64,000 bases of DNA from Amblyomma americanum (lineage: Eukaryota; Arthropoda; Arachnida; Ixodida; Ixodidae). The first letter of the stretch is position 1; every line of letters starts with the position of its first letter. Made by a program: the position numbers and the translations under genes. The notes under the pieces are model-generated. The model ran no database searches. It was not told the origin of the DNA and was given only the letters and a program-made list of their open reading frames with translations. The DNA is taken from contig NC_135500.1 of the NCBI RefSeq assembly GCF_052857255.1, positions 166,506,937 through 166,570,936 on the forward strand. The letters are read 5' to 3'. Positions 45,494 to 58,667 of this stretch are shown here, one piece after another.

Positions 45494-48400
45494 CATTTAT
45501 ACTCCTGTCGGTTTGCACTGCGCCCAGGGATGAAAAGTCTTTATGTGACCAACGCGTTAATTCCAGGCATCAGTAACACTGCGAAAAACTTGCTCACGGA
45601 AGATTGTCGCTGCGTACAAGAAATCAGCGCTCTTTTTCATGACGAGGCTTAAGGCAGCCTGCATTTATCTATCAATAACTTGTCAGCAATTGAACCCTTC
45701 AAAGGTAATTTATGCACCCCACAGGAGAATGCGCCCGCTCGTCTTCTGTTCACTGACAGTTTCCCTCTGGCAAGATTGAGAAGACGCTTGCGAAAACTGA
45801 ATGGGCACAGTTTCCGCATTTAACACACTCTAAGGGTGGATAGAAAGATTTCGCGCGCGCACAGTATTCTCTCAAATTTGAATGATAATAGTGCTTCAAA
45901 TAATCAAAGAACAAAATGCCCAGAACTCATGCTCAGCTTGGGCAGTAAGCGAATTAATTTTTTTTCCCCGCACTGAAACTTCGCCACGTGCGTGTTACAG
46001 GAAAGTGCGTACGAGGAACTGACCAAGAATCCCTGCAGTGCATTAAGAAAAACTCCCTCTCTCCTCTGCTCTCCTCCGCCCCTGAGCTAAAAAAATGAAG
46101 AAAACTGAGGGAGGGGTCATTCATTGCAACGTTATTAAACTGAGCTTAAGTTGGCCTTCGAACTCCCGAAGGTCCCCTCCGCGTGCAGAATGATCAGTCT
46201 TTTCCTCGGATATTTCTTGTTTTCTTTGTTTTCACACTTTTCATTCGACTAAATGTGCACGAAGAAGCTCTGCTATGGGGGTCTACGAAGAGAGAATCAG
46301 AAAAGCGTCTCGCGCCAAGAAAAGACCCACTGAAGCGCACTCACACGGACGCTTTATTCCCGCGCGCTATCAACTTCAGCACTGCCGGTGCCCAGACGAG
46401 AGTTCATTTCATTGCGAGTGAAATCCGCTGAGATGAAAGAGGGCGCAAATAAAACGGGAAGAGATCGGGACGGCGAACAGGCGAGAGCACTTATAAAGGA
46501 AAGTTTCTAGGAAGCTCCCTACGCAAGTGTTGAACGAGTTGAAACGACGAAGAAAGGTGATTGGTCGTCAGAAAAAAAAAATTCATTAAAGCGTTCAAGG
46601 AAGAAATTTTAACGGATCGGCCCTATGAACATACGTTTTTGGGAAAGCCGAAGAAAGGAATAAAATTAGACACGCACTTCTTTATTATTTTATTATTATA
46701 GCAGCTGGGAACCATGCCTACGATATTCCGCGCGATCTCACTTGCACCCACTCGGGGTTTTTGAACTGCACGCTTCCAATTAGCAGTCTGCAATAATTCT
46801 GTAGTTTAACAGGTATTTAAATGGAATTCTTGAATTTCAGTTTTTTTCAAAGATTACAGTTTTCGCAGTTTAGGTTAATAATTTTCGACGATAACATTCA
46901 AGAAACATAATTTCTGCCAGTAGTAACGCATTCTGAAAATTTGTAGCAGCCAGGCTTGTCAAGACATATTTTAGTCGCATGTACATGATTCCAAGTGACA
47001 CAAACATTTCGTTCTTGGTTCCTGGCAAAATGGTTATATTATCGCGTGCTTTTCAATAGACCAAAGACTATAACGTCAACTCAGAGGACTGGCTCTTTTG
47101 TCGTTTGTGCTCAACCTTGCACTGTTTGTTGATTCCCCGGGATATGTTCTCATTAACCTCGTTTAGGCTTTGGCTTCTTTATCGGTAAGTTCGCCATGCC
47201 CACAAAGCCTCCAGAAAAAAAAAAGAAAGGATCATAGCGGATACAACATTGAAGCTGTTCACGGTAGCTCAGAACAGAGCACGCGCGCAGCCTAACGACG
47301 CGAAGCGCACCTTCGATTAATTATTCTCTACTCCAGGAGCGAGGAGACGGGCCTTCTAACGAGCCCTCTCGTCCCCTGGTATTCCTTTATATCCGCCCTC
47401 CTTCCACGTTACTGAGTGCGTAATGAAGGGACATAAAGTAAGAAAGTATAAGAAAGGGAACCTAACTAAAGGAAGAAGCATGTCGTCAAGAAATCCAAAT
47501 ACGAATAAAGAACACAAATAGGAGAAAGAAGTTTCCGAGAAATAGAGGATATAAAGGAAAAACATAGAACGTGCGCGAAGCGTGTCCGCGCGCACCGGGG
47601 AGGGTAGGTCTGACTGCGTGATTTATGGAGAAGCATGCAGAAAGGCGCCGCGCTCGCCAGTGGACGTGTGAGGAATATCTATATTGGACGCTGGCCCGCG
47701 GCACGGCCGGAGTGGGGAAGATATCAGGGGTTAGGGAACCGAAGGGAGAGTGAAATGGGGAAATTTTGGGAGAGTGAGTCCGCTCAGGAGTCAAGAGGAA
47801 GGGTAAAGAAAGGGCGAAGTGCGATATGGGGAGGTGCAGGGAAGGAAAGCTGCAGGTTCGGCCAGTTTCAATTTATCACCCAACCCGGCGTCGACACCGC
47901 AGACGGCCTAGGGGTTGTTATGCCCCGGGCATTCGCGGCGGCGGTGACCCCTCTTTCCAATTTCCTTTCAATCGCGGCGCGTGAGGCGGCTGCGTCGAGA
48001 GGTCATTCTCGACGCTGAGCCGCGCTGACCACTTCAAAGGGGGCCGAAAAAGCTTTGTGACGTTGTCGTTTGTTACGCCTTCTTCTTTCTGCCGCTTTGT
48101 GGTTCATAAAATTTCTTGTTTAGCGCTGTGCACCGAGACACTTTGTTTTGTTCTTTTCTTCATTTTGCTCGTAACTGAGGCCGGCCGCTTAAATTCGAAT
48201 CGGAAGCGTTCCTCGAGAAGCGGAGAGGAGCAGGATATGAGCGTGATGGGACAAAGGTGTTCTTTGCGCTGGCGATGCGCTGGAATTCGTCGAGGAGAGG
48301 CAAACAGCAGCACGATGGGGCTGCCGCATGACATGCACGTCTTTTTTCCAGGATATCTCTAGCGCATTTTTTTTCTTCTCAGGGCCACATCCGGAATGAA

Positions 48401-51400
48401 TTTAGGAGCACACGGTGCTACACAATATTAGGTACAGCTCAAAAGTTCAATACTTGTCTTTTTTCATCATGCAACTGTTAGAACTCTTGTCATCTGGCGG
48501 TTATTTATTCATACTGTGTGCATTGCATACAGGGATATAATGTCAGCAACATTTATACTCCACACTGTTATGGGCAAAAAGTTTGCAACATGTTGGCTGG
48601 GGGAAAAAAATCTACTCGCTCAGGAAAGGCAGTTCATATAAAAGCCAGGAAGAATGAGCGAACATGCATGCTCCATCCGCTGAAAAAAATTCCAGCTGAC
48701 TGAATAGGAAGGCACAGCGGAAATACGTTTTTCCGCAGACCCGTATGCGTAAACCTTTGTTCATCATCATGCATCAATACCATGAATATGTTGGTGTGCC
48801 CTACCGTAAGCAGGGTTCCGCGTGCTTTTGGTGTTGTTCCTCTGCGTTTAACTGCTTGCTTTGCATTTCTCCATATCGACGTGAGTTGCCACGAGGATAT
48901 CAGTTGCTTCAAGTTTGTGTCTGGTGAGAACAAGCAATAATATGTTTGAACAATAACCGACGGAACAGCCTTGGCCACGAAAGCTTGGAAACCAGCCCGA
49001 AACTGCAAAAAAGGAGATCGAACACATGGCTAGATCTTTGTATTCAACAAAATATTAAGCAGTACTTACCCGACTGCTGAAATGTGGAAGTAAATTGAGC
49101 GCATGTCTACATATTGGCATGCATATTTTGGATTGGAAATAATTATTAGTAGAAAATCTTGCAAGCTATAAAGTTGCGGTCTCAGACTCAACGCCTGTTA
49201 AGGCAATTTCCCAAGCAAGCCAAAATTTAGCAATAAATTGGCTACATTTGTGTGAGTTTTTTTAGAAAATTGCTAGCCAGCTAACTTCGAGCGAAATATA
49301 TTAACTTCGCCTGTTTGCTTTTACATGTATGTGGGTGTTCTGTGCAATCACTAAACCCCCAGCATAAACCGGAACGAAATGTATTATGACCTTGACTTAT
49401 CTCATGTTGTTAAGAAAATGCAATAGTTTGGTTTTTTTTTTGTTGCTTACCTCCTTTTGGTAATGAAACCATTACTGCACGTTCAAGTCAGTGATTTGAT
49501 CGTATACGCCAAAACGACACAAGGGTGATCTGTTTCTTCCCCAATTCACAAAAGTATCTTGTCTTTATAGCGTCCATACTTTTACGTCAGGCCGTTAGAC
49601 GAGTTTGCTGTTGGTAGCACTCAGTCCGTTCGTATCTGCTTCTTTTACCCAAGCAGCTGCTTGCCGAGTGAAATGGAAGCCGAGGGGCCAATAAAATAGT
49701 AGCGATCATCAGGGCTGATTCCTGTCTCATCTAACTCGTTCTTCTTGTATGTTTTCTTAGCTCTCTGATTCTTTACACCGTCACCAAAGACCCCTGTTCT
49801 TATGCAGCGTGAAAGGTCATCTCTGAGGTCACATTTAATGTGTCCTTCAATGCATATAATGTAGTTTTTTACACAAAAACATTCTTGAGATCGGTGAGGA
49901 AGGGAGTGACCTTGCCCAAAGGAAAAAAAAAAGACGCATGTCTTTCGGGCATGATCGCAGCTAATATTCTCTCGACGTTCAGTCGAGCGCTGAAGGTAGC
50001 ATCTAAGCAGTGGCATCAGTAAAACGTTGAAAATCAGCAGGTAAGCTGCTAGCGATCATTAAAATGTCCGGACGAAGGATTCGGCGTGGTGTTCATGCCA
50101 AGTGTTATGCATAAGAGGCGGTTGAACAAAATGGCCAAAGCTGTGCCCCCCGCTCACCCCCCCCTCTTCACCGCCATACACCTTTAATGAGGTCGCCCTT
50201 ATTTAGCCGCGCACCTTCCTTCCCAAGGTGGCTAGCACTCCCCGCCCCCTGTATCGAAAAAATAAACATTCTGGCTGAGCCATTGTTCGTATCGATTAAA
50301 TTTTCTGATAAGGAATAAACCTCACTGAAATTTCGAAGCCGGGACACTGTCGATTCGTGAACAATAAATTTGCATGTGCACTTTTGCGAGCTTCCTAAAA
50401 GCATATCACAAAAAACGGATTAGCGGGGTGGGCGGCGAGAGGGCAGGACAGGTTCTGAAGAGCCGTGGAGAACCTGCTGTGATTTCGAATGCGCCTTATT
50501 TTCGTAAACATTTTCACCAAACACATCAGTGTCCAGCTTTCCAGGGGAGCACGGAACTACCAGTGGAAAACATGCAACAGTGATGCAAATTTGTCTTTTG
50601 TGGCAGTATACATCGGATGTCAAAGTGAGCGAGTTAAGAGCAATCCACTTTTTACCAGCTCTGAGCATACCAAGATGGGGCGAAGAAAAAAATAGGAGGC
50701 GTGTGTTCTTGAAGTATAGCATTTTTGTGTGATATTTGATCTCAGGTATCCTCCGGTTTTATTGAACTAAACGTTGCACTTGGGGCATCCTGAAAGGAAA
50801 TCCAACCTCATTGCAATAAACAGAAAAGACTCTTCTCAACAGCTAGCTTTTCAAAGGCATGGCCGGTACACATGTCACTCTTCGGGGTTTTGTTCGATAT
50901 TGCTCAAGTCAATCGGCCTCGTTTCTGCATCCTTCGGGTCTCTGATAAGTGGAACACAGCCTCAAACAATCCATTAAATCCGCAACTGGGTATGTGCTGC
51001 CGAGTTTATGGCAAAGTAGCTTCTTGTCCTCGATAAAGAAATGATGTTAGGATCCCATTAATTTTCCGAGAGAGCGCGCAAGCTGTGCGTTAATTTTGAT
51101 GAATCAGGGAACTGTATAAAGTTTTCGGGAAACTTTTTACGCACTTTCGACACATGACCCAGTTTTTATTTTTCTTTCGGCAGTTTTGTTTCGCACCGTA
51201 AAGCTTTGGAACAAGCAAAAGTGCGCCAGAGATTAGTTACCCTGAAGTACATTGTCGGCGAGCCTGCAAAAAGAAACAAAGTGTGTTTCTGGCTGATACG
51301 AAATATACTCAAAACTACATTTACTTACATTTTCATGGTCTTTTCAAACACAGACGCACGAAAAACGTATTAAGCACATGCAATCAGTGAACTATCACTT

Positions 51401-51620
51401 AGAGGAATGTTCGAGTATGCTTGATAAAATTCGTTGCCTTTCCAAGTTTCATTTATGGTCTCAAGTTTGATTTAGGGAGGGGTTTGGGTGCATGCAGTCA
51501 TGCACTGCAGTCACGTGGTTTCAATGCACTGACTACCAATACGCCCCTGCTCCCCCGCACTTGGCCATATCTAAGTGATGCTGACATGATTAGCATTCCG
51601 AGTGTGCCTATTTGTGTATC

Positions 51621-51845
51621 TTGGTTTTATGGTGTTTAACGTCCTAGAGCGACTCAGGCTATGAGGGACGCTGTGATGGAGGGCTCCGGATAAATTTGGT
51701 GTCCTGTAACATGTGCTGAAACCGCACAGTACACGGGATTCTAGTATTTTGTCTCCATAGAAATGCAGCAGCCGCGGCCGGGATCGAACCCGCATCTTTC
51801 GGATCAGCAGCCGACCACCTTAACCTCTGAGCCACCTCTGTGGTC
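51621..51845 (-). repeat. Ruka-like SINE, antisense, next to Dscam Ig3 exon
   Basis: This is a full-length copy on the minus strand. The tRNA-like head lies at the right (GAGGTGGCTCAGAGGTTAAG, B-box GGGTTCGATCCCG on the minus strand) and the tail at the left (TTGGTTTTATGGTGTTTAAC). It ends 39 bp before the 51885 exon, in the intron splitting Ig3, opposite in sense to the gene. Confidence 0.9.
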
Positions 51846-51884
51846 TGTGGGTATGAATCTTTATACAATTCCTGTATTACCCAG

Positions 51885-52060
51885 CTGGTATCGTGAACTC
51901 GGTGGGCGGTTGCTGGACCTTGCCCGCGACCTGAGGGCGACACAGACCGAAGGCTCCCTCATGCTGTCCGCGCCCATCGTCAGAGACAGCGGCAAGTACT
52001 TCTGTGTCGTCAACAACAGCGTGGGCGAAGAACAAGTGCGGACCACTCTTTCCGTTACGG
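51885..52060 (+). CDS. Dscam: Dscam exon, second half of Ig3
   Basis: This 176-nt exon enters in phase 2 (its first base C completes an Arg codon) and leaves in phase 1, with acceptor tgtattacccag and donor GTGAGT. It encodes the Ig3 core Trp (WYRELGGR), the closing-cysteine motif DSGKYFCVVNN with an N-linked glycosylation sequon (NNS), and the final strand up to SVT. Together with the 41153-41273 exon it forms one Ig domain of about 99 codons. An antisense Ruka-like SINE ends about 39 bp upstream, so the branch point and pyrimidine tract must lie in that short gap or inside SINE sequence. An unrelated long open frame (51763-52080) is the same frame extended into the SINE. Confidence 0.92.
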
Positions 52061-52540
52061 GTGAGTTGGGAGCCCCTTAGACAAAGCTACCCCCCTCCCT
52101 TGAACTTAATTAAACATGCAGCAAAGATTCAACTAGGTTCTGTTCTTGTTAAAGATAAACTACAGCAAAGACGAAACACCGAAAAGGGAGGAGCACACAG
52201 ACAAGGACGATGCTAGACGATTCACTGCAAGAAATGTGAAAAAATGCATCACACTAACAAGCCCAGCCGGCCTTCATAATGTGCAGGTACTGGAAAAAAA
52301 ATAATGCAGACAAGCTGATTCGAGAGTTTAGAAGACTGGGCCATGATGTATTCTGGTGATCCATATGTCAGCACGCCATCCGTAGCCCTATTGTAGAAGT
52401 AAGTAAATTTCCTGTTGTGAAGATTTCGTCAGATAAAGAAATGGAAATGAATTGAAGAAAGTGTGACAATCTAAGAATCTAGCGTATAAGTAAGCGGGCG
52501 TTCCAAAAAAAAAATTCAGGTGTCAGTGCAGCATCCTTCT

Positions 52541-52565
52541 TGTGTGTGTGTGTGTGTGTGTGTGT
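52541..52565. repeat. (TG)n microsatellite
   Basis: About twelve TG units in the intron after the second Ig3 exon. Confidence 0.97.
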
Positions 52566-53963
52566 CCCTTCGTTGTCGTTTTTTTCTTCTCTGCTGCAGT
52601 TTGTCATTAATATTATATCAACTAGGTCAGAAATCCAGCTTGATATCATTTCTTGTTGAATATGTATAGGCTTTGCGGAGTTAAAAAGTATTATGAGGGG
52701 TGTATGGCTCTCTGGCTACGTTACGCAGCTTTCTGGTCTACTTTCATCTTTGATTTAATTTGCATTTGAAATTCGGAGTTGTCTGCTGATGATCACGATG
52801 ATAATTAGAGAGGGTTCACGCTGTTAGGACGAGTATTTTTATATTTTCTTTTTTGTAGCTTTTTTACCTGCATTAATTGCTTAGGACGATGCTCAAAACC
52901 TTTCCTCCGTCTCTTTCTCATCTCTCCATGTCAGCCTGCTTTTCGACTTGCAGCGACTAGTACTTAACGCACTCCTGTCTTGAGATTAGGACAAACGTGA
53001 AATATAGACGAGTGTCGCAGTTGTTTAACGGTTGGCCCTTCAACAGAGCAACATAAAATTTATTTTGGATTCTGGCTGGGATTCCCATTCATTCATATTA
53101 TTATTGCTTGCACTAATTTTGCGTCGCCGCATTGTGAACACCCACGGTAGAGAACGCGGGAGCCTCGTCAGATATTACCTATTCAACTAGTAAGCGTGTT
53201 CCTTTTTTTAGTAAGCGTGTTCCATGTTACGCTCATTAGCGTAACACGCAACTACGCATGAGAGAGCATGCTTTTGCTTGCTTGAAAAGTCTAATAATTT
53301 GCGATATACTGCAATGTGCAAGGGCGTATCTTGAGCTGAAGGCGCAACAGAGACATGAGACGTATGCAGCCCATGAGCTCGGTGCAACTGAAAGCAGCCT
53401 TCTGCTATTCAACTGGAAAAATACACATAATTTAGAATAGAAGCACTTATACTAATGATTGCAGCTCGCTCCGAAACAGAAGTCCTCGCTTAGGATGCAA
53501 CTTTTTTTTGTACCCCATGATAATGGAACCTCCGGAATCAAAAACTCTCTGCGTCGCACTCCCACAGACTGCAATATACATATGCTTCACGAAACTTTTA
53601 CCTTTGAAGAAATTGCGGAAAAGTTATTTTTCTTTCCGAAATTCTCACACGTGTCGTTAGAGCGTCCAAGAAACTAATGATCTTTTAATGTAGCTCGTTA
53701 CAAGTTAAGCGAAAGATAAGCCCCTGACAGAGACACATTTTATGATATTGCTGTAATTTAACGAAAGGGCAAGAGTAATGCTTCAGGTATCAAGAACTTC
53801 CGTTGCTGAAAAGCGTTGTGATGACAAACCAAGGATACATATATACTGTCATGTGTTGCGGCAGCACTGCTGGTGGCATTTTCGTGTTGCACATCGGTGC
53901 GCGAGTGTGGAGCGAAGCTGCGTTTTTTCACGCCTATCGATTCTCGCTTCCTTTGATACGCAG

Positions 53964-54233
53964 CGCCACTCAAGGCGGAGCTGTTCCCAGCGGTGCAGAC
54001 TGTCGACGTCGGTCAGCCGGCGGTCTTCAACTGCTCGGTCTCGGGGCATCCCGTGCGCTCGCTGTCCTGGTACAAGGACCAGAAGCCCGTGGAGGCCAAC
54101 TCTCGCTTCTCCTTCCTCGCGACGGGCATGCTGCGCATAAGCGCAGTGCTCAGAGAGGACGCCGGCATGTACCAATGCTATGTGCACAACGAGGCCGATT
54201 CTGCGCAAGGATCGGCCGAACTACGACTCGGAG
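53964..54233 (+). CDS. Dscam: Dscam exon, Ig4
   Basis: The exon is 270 nt (90 codons), phase 1 at both ends, with acceptor gatacgcag and donor GTGAGG. It encodes one complete Ig domain: linker APLKAELFP, first cysteine in VFNCSVSG (the Asn of NCS is a sequon), core Trp in LSWYKDQKPV, and closing motif EDAGMYQCYVHNEAD, then a final strand to ELRLG. The sequence pattern (QTVDVGQPAVFNC) matches arthropod Dscam Ig4. The exon is much more GC-rich than its flanking introns, which creates long shadow frames on both strands here. It is symmetric, so the domain could in principle be skipped or duplicated in frame. Confidence 0.94.
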
Positions 54234-57200
54234 GTGAGGCACGAAAGAATATAACTGTTGTGTCTCCAGCGGTCACATTTGTGAGGCTAGGAGCCCAGAC
54301 ATGTCAAAGCGTTGGCTGCTGGCTTCGTCTGTTTGCGATGGCGTTCACCTTGGGGGTATTTGATGGGAGCGGATTGGCCTGATTAAGGAAACGGATTAAG
54401 GATACGGGCGATGGCGGGCTTATTGTACTAAGCCACTATACTACTGATATTCACGGTTCCTAACAGCACGCCCATAACCGGCCAGATACAGATTATATAG
54501 CGATCAGTACCCATCACGATAAACGTTTCTATTAATTTAGCGTTCCCCGTTTTCTAGTTTACGGGCCTTGTGGCCAGTGTGTTCTGCCCTCACGAAAAAA
54601 TATGAACGAGGAAACTGAAACGCTGACAACTCGTTAAAGGACCGGGCCTTAGACAGAAACGCCACGTTGGTCACAGGGTGGACGCATCATGTAATAGCTG
54701 CCGCCACGTGACTCAGCGCGGCTTTAAATTAAGTACGGTCGCGGGGTTATCGGTGCAGCTATAGCAGCCCGTTCTTAGCCCACGGAGTATGGCGAAAGGT
54801 CTGTGCGTCCTTTGTGGAGAGTGAGTTCATACACGACACCTCCTACGTCATGTTACATACATGTGGGCGAGCAAATGAGTGTGAAAAAAAAAGATTAGTT
54901 GCCGCCACGAATATGAAAATGTAGTGAGTTCGCTGCTCTTGCTTGTATGCAGATTTTTCTTTATCGGGCAGGTTGAAAATAAAAAAATATTCCACTACTT
55001 GGTTGCAGGTAATTAATGGATGCATGGCTAAGATACAATACTGAGGATGATTAGGGGAGAGGTATTCATTCGCAAAAACTTTGCGCAGCAACGTATATAT
55101 ACTGTTAAGGCTTGGGGAATTTGGTACATCATACTTAAAAAGGAAAAACAGCGAACAAGCATGGCACGGGAACCAACAGCGCGTTGTGCTTTCGTGTTCT
55201 TTTTCGTCCTGTGTTTCTGCGCTGTTTTTTTTTTACGTATATGTAGCTTACGACAACAAAGCATAACAGTACCAGATATAATCGATACTCTCTTTAGTTT
55301 GTGATAACTCCGTAAACTTGCTAAGGCCGTTGTTTAGTCAACCGAGTAAATAATTTCAAAGGCATACAATGCATAGCTTATCATGTAGGATCCAACTTAA
55401 ATACCGCCTCCGTATTTTAACATTCGAGTACTATATTACGGCAACAATTTCGTTATAATATTCTCTGTGATGTGCACACTGCGATAAAAGACATGAAATA
55501 CGCTGGATAGCTTCAACATCTTTAACGTCGATTTCAACAAAATTGTTTCTTTTGTATTGGTTGTCATATCTAAATCTTTATTTCAATATTAACATACTTC
55601 TAACTTCAATTCGCTTCCTCCCTATAAGCAATTAATGTTGCTCCCATCTGGAAAACTTAGAAATCATATCGGAAAGCACTGATCGCACATACTCCTACCG
55701 GACTGGGGGACAACGCCCAGCAGTCGGGATGCAATACGCTCCATTCAAAATAACGAATATCACTTGCTTATTTTATTTCAAAATAATTCCTAATTTAATT
55801 TATGCAATCGGCGCACTAACGCCAAATAATCGGTGAGGAATTTTGTAGTAAAGCAAGGCATATGAAATTCGACAACCTCGAATTCATTTACGTCTTCCAA
55901 AATCTCTGCACCAGCCGCTTTATTGTTTCGCCTCTATCACAACGTAATTGCCTCAGCCAGGTTATAAACCACGGCATTGCGCTCAGTGGAAGAACACCTT
56001 ATCCACTGGTTGACTCAACTCAAGCAGCGTTGTTTCAACCACGCACCTGGCCTTGTAACGATCCCGTTTCCAAAGTTTAAATGAAGATGCCAGCGTTTAC
56101 CTTATAGGTTATATAGGTAATTTCTGGTTACCTCATATCCATAACGGGTTCTCATATTATTAACTACACGGCATAATTAGTGGTACTCCTTCGTCGCCTC
56201 TCGAGAGGGTTTCGCCATACTCTGAAGCAACGAAATTATGTTGGCGCCTCGATTATAATGAAGCTCCCCTTCTCTCTCTTTTTGTTCTGTCCTTTACAAT
56301 GAGCTCATGTGTGTTGCAACAAATAACAAGAGCCACACTGCTTATGAATCGGTGGCAAACCTAAGTTTACGCCTGTTTGCATACATCTTGTGAAATACTG
56401 CCGGCGGGCCAGCGGTGCTATAACGCACAGCGGACTGAAAAGGTTGAATGATCTTTGTCTCTTTTTCCATGGGGCCGGCACCGCTATTTTAAACTTTACG
56501 CTGATGAAGCAAGAGCTAAGCTTCAAAGCCGCTTTTGATAGTACCATCACTGTCGGGGGCGCTATCGGTGAATATGCAATCTTAAAATTTCGGCACATGT
56601 TTTAACCGTCGGCCTCATACACTTGATTATTCAGACTATAAAGTTTAATTAAAAGCGGCATCAAGTGAGCAAGTTGTCTGTATTGTATCGCCAAAGTAAG
56701 AAATTGCAAATAATGTGTTCATCTCTTTAACACCGTTCACTATTAGCTGGTGAGATACACCGGTGCTGTAAGAAACTAAATTCTTGGCTCAAAACAGATT
56801 CCCTAGACTGCTTTCTTTGTGCAACACAAAACCAAAAAAGTGTTCCTCATTCCTATAGCCTAACTCCACATAAGAAAATGGTATACGCCGCGTTGCAAAT
56901 TTCGGCTGTTCAGCTCGTATAAGCTCGTATACTGACGACCGTATTCGTCTAATGTGGCTACTCTGCAGTCTGAGGAGCACATGGAAAGATTGGTTCAGTC
57001 AAGCACGATGGCTTCTCTCCAGTGTTGAGTCTGCTCAGGATACGCTGCCACTTGCAGCGCTTAGCTGTCACCCGTTGCACAGTTTTCAGCAGCAAGGGGC
57101 AGTGACTTCACAGCATAATGTACTAGAAACACTAACCTCAGGTTACCAGGTAAAATTACCTGCAACTAAGATATGTCGTAAACAGTAGCCTCATTTCAAA

Positions 57201-57239
57201 GGAGGCGGAATGCGAAAAACTCCTATTTGTAAGGCGTAG

Positions 57240-57350
57240 TCAATGCAGCATTTTGAAGAATCCGAGGACGGCAAAATTAATCCCGAGCCCTGCATTATAC
57301 GGCGTCTCTTGTAGCCTGCGAGAAGCTTCGAGATGTTGAACCACGCATGG
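57240..57350 (+). repeat. Ruka-like SINE, old degenerate fragment in Dscam intron
   Basis: The stretch AATTAATCCCGAGCCCTGCA, CGGCGTCTCTTGTAGCCTG and GAGATGTTGAACCACGCATGG follows the Ruka-like distal body and tail with heavy decay. It lies in the intron before the Ig5 exon. Recognition is by landmarks only. Confidence 0.55.
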
Positions 57351-57619
57351 AAAATAAAACATAGTCTTAAAAAGACATATTTTGTAGTATTTTACGGTCC
57401 TCAATATAGGACTGATTCTGTCATTAACTAGATAACTTTACTCCCAGCCGAATCAGTTCTGTAGCGCGGACACCGCCTCAACACTGCTACACAACATTAT
57501 GTCGCCACGACAACAAAATTCTTATTCTCTGATTTAAGGACAGAAATATTATGTGGTGTTTTGAGACACAAGAAGTAAATATTTTCAGAGGAGAACGTGA
57601 GTGTGCCTCCAATTTCTAG

Positions 57620-58027
57620 ACGTGGCACCGTTCCTGACCTCGGTGTTCGACGAGCAGACTCTGCAGCCGGGTGCTTCGGTGTCTCTGCGCTGTTCGGCGG
57701 CCGGGAACCCTCTTCCACAAGTGACCTGGACTCTGGATGACGCCCCGGTGCCGGACTTCCATCGCTTTCGCGTGGGCGACTTCGTCACAGCCGACTCTGT
57801 GGTCGTGAGCTTCGTGAACGTGACCGAGTTGCGCGTTGAGGACGGCGGCCTGTACGCCTGCGCCGCCGCCAACGCCGTCGGTGAGGCCAGCCACGGAGCA
57901 CGCGTCAACGTGCACGGACCGCCGGTCATCCGGCCTATGGGCAACGTCTCCGTGGTTGCTGGCACGACCCTCAGGGTGGTCTGTCCCGTGGCCGGCTATC
58001 CCATACAGGGCGTTGTCTGGTTCAAAG
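57620..58027 (+). CDS. Dscam: Dscam exon, Ig5 plus first half of Ig6
   Basis: This 408-nt exon (136 codons) is phase 1 at both ends, with acceptor tccaatttctag and donor GTACGC. It encodes all of Ig5, with first cysteine in VSLRCSAAGNP, core Trp in QVTWTLDD and closing motif EDGGLYACAAANAVGEA. It then encodes the opening of Ig6 with GPPVIRPM, the cysteine in RVVCPVAGYPI and core Trp in VVWFK. Sequons are visible at NVT and NVS. The continuous run from Ig5 through PVAGYPI is characteristic of Dscam rather than of other Ig-superfamily receptors. A minus-strand open frame of 178 codons over the same bases is a GC-rich shadow. Confidence 0.94.
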
Positions 58028-58667
58028 GTACGCAAGGTAGAGGTCATACATAAGTCTAACTCGCCCCCACAAGCATTGGCTGGTTCTTTTTTAGAACTCT
58101 TGTGCACTGTCTGAGCTTTTCTCAAAGAAAAATAGAAAAAAATATATTGCATAAGCCTGAAGCAAAGAGTCTCATGCAGGCTTTGCTCAAATTATTCTTC
58201 AAGGGACTATTAATAGACTGACTGTCTTTTGAGACAGAGAGATAACTACTTTTTTCCAGCTCAAGTCCAATCATTCTTAGCCGCCTACCATCAAAAAATG
58301 TGCTGGCCGAAATTTGCGCACAGCTTAGCAAAGATTTTATTTTATCTCAATAAAAACTAAGGTTTCGTCTCACATCAGGGAGCCTAGCACTGCTTGTGAA
58401 GCTAAGCATTATGTGTATTTTAATGCGCCACCATTTGGGGCTGTCCAAGTTGCGGTAGTTGCTGAGCCTATTTCAGCGAGAAAAACGATTTGCACTACCA
58501 GGACAAGTACGAGTCGAAAGCCAGTTGGGTACACGTTCATCGCTTATTAACGCCAATCATTAAGCGCAGGTGTCGTTTGTTCCGAGGCCTCGGCTCTCGT
58601 CAGTGCGCTACTCTCCGCCACCTGCACGCCAGCTTGTTCTTTACAGCGGCAGCTCACCTTCTCGCAG

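Larger units (their letters stand above)
41274..51884 (+). other. Dscam intron (10.6 kb) splitting Ig3
   Basis: Largest intron in the window. It contains the CR1-like LINE fragment, the possible Penelope terminal fragment, a short hairpin at 45.4 kb, degenerate CTGCAAGTCAATT-type repeats at 45150-45225, a GC-rich purine-biased patch at 47.6-48.3 kb, and the antisense SINE at its 3' end. I saw no second copy of the Ig3 first-half exon. Confidence 0.8.

Noticed and set aside
53778..54208. Long frames on both strands over the Ig4 exon
   Set aside because: Shadows of the GC-rich Ig4 exon; only the 53964-54233 frame keeps splice phase and Ig motifs.
57585..58152. Minus frames of 126 and 178 codons
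   Set aside because: Antisense shadows of the Ig5/Ig6 exon.
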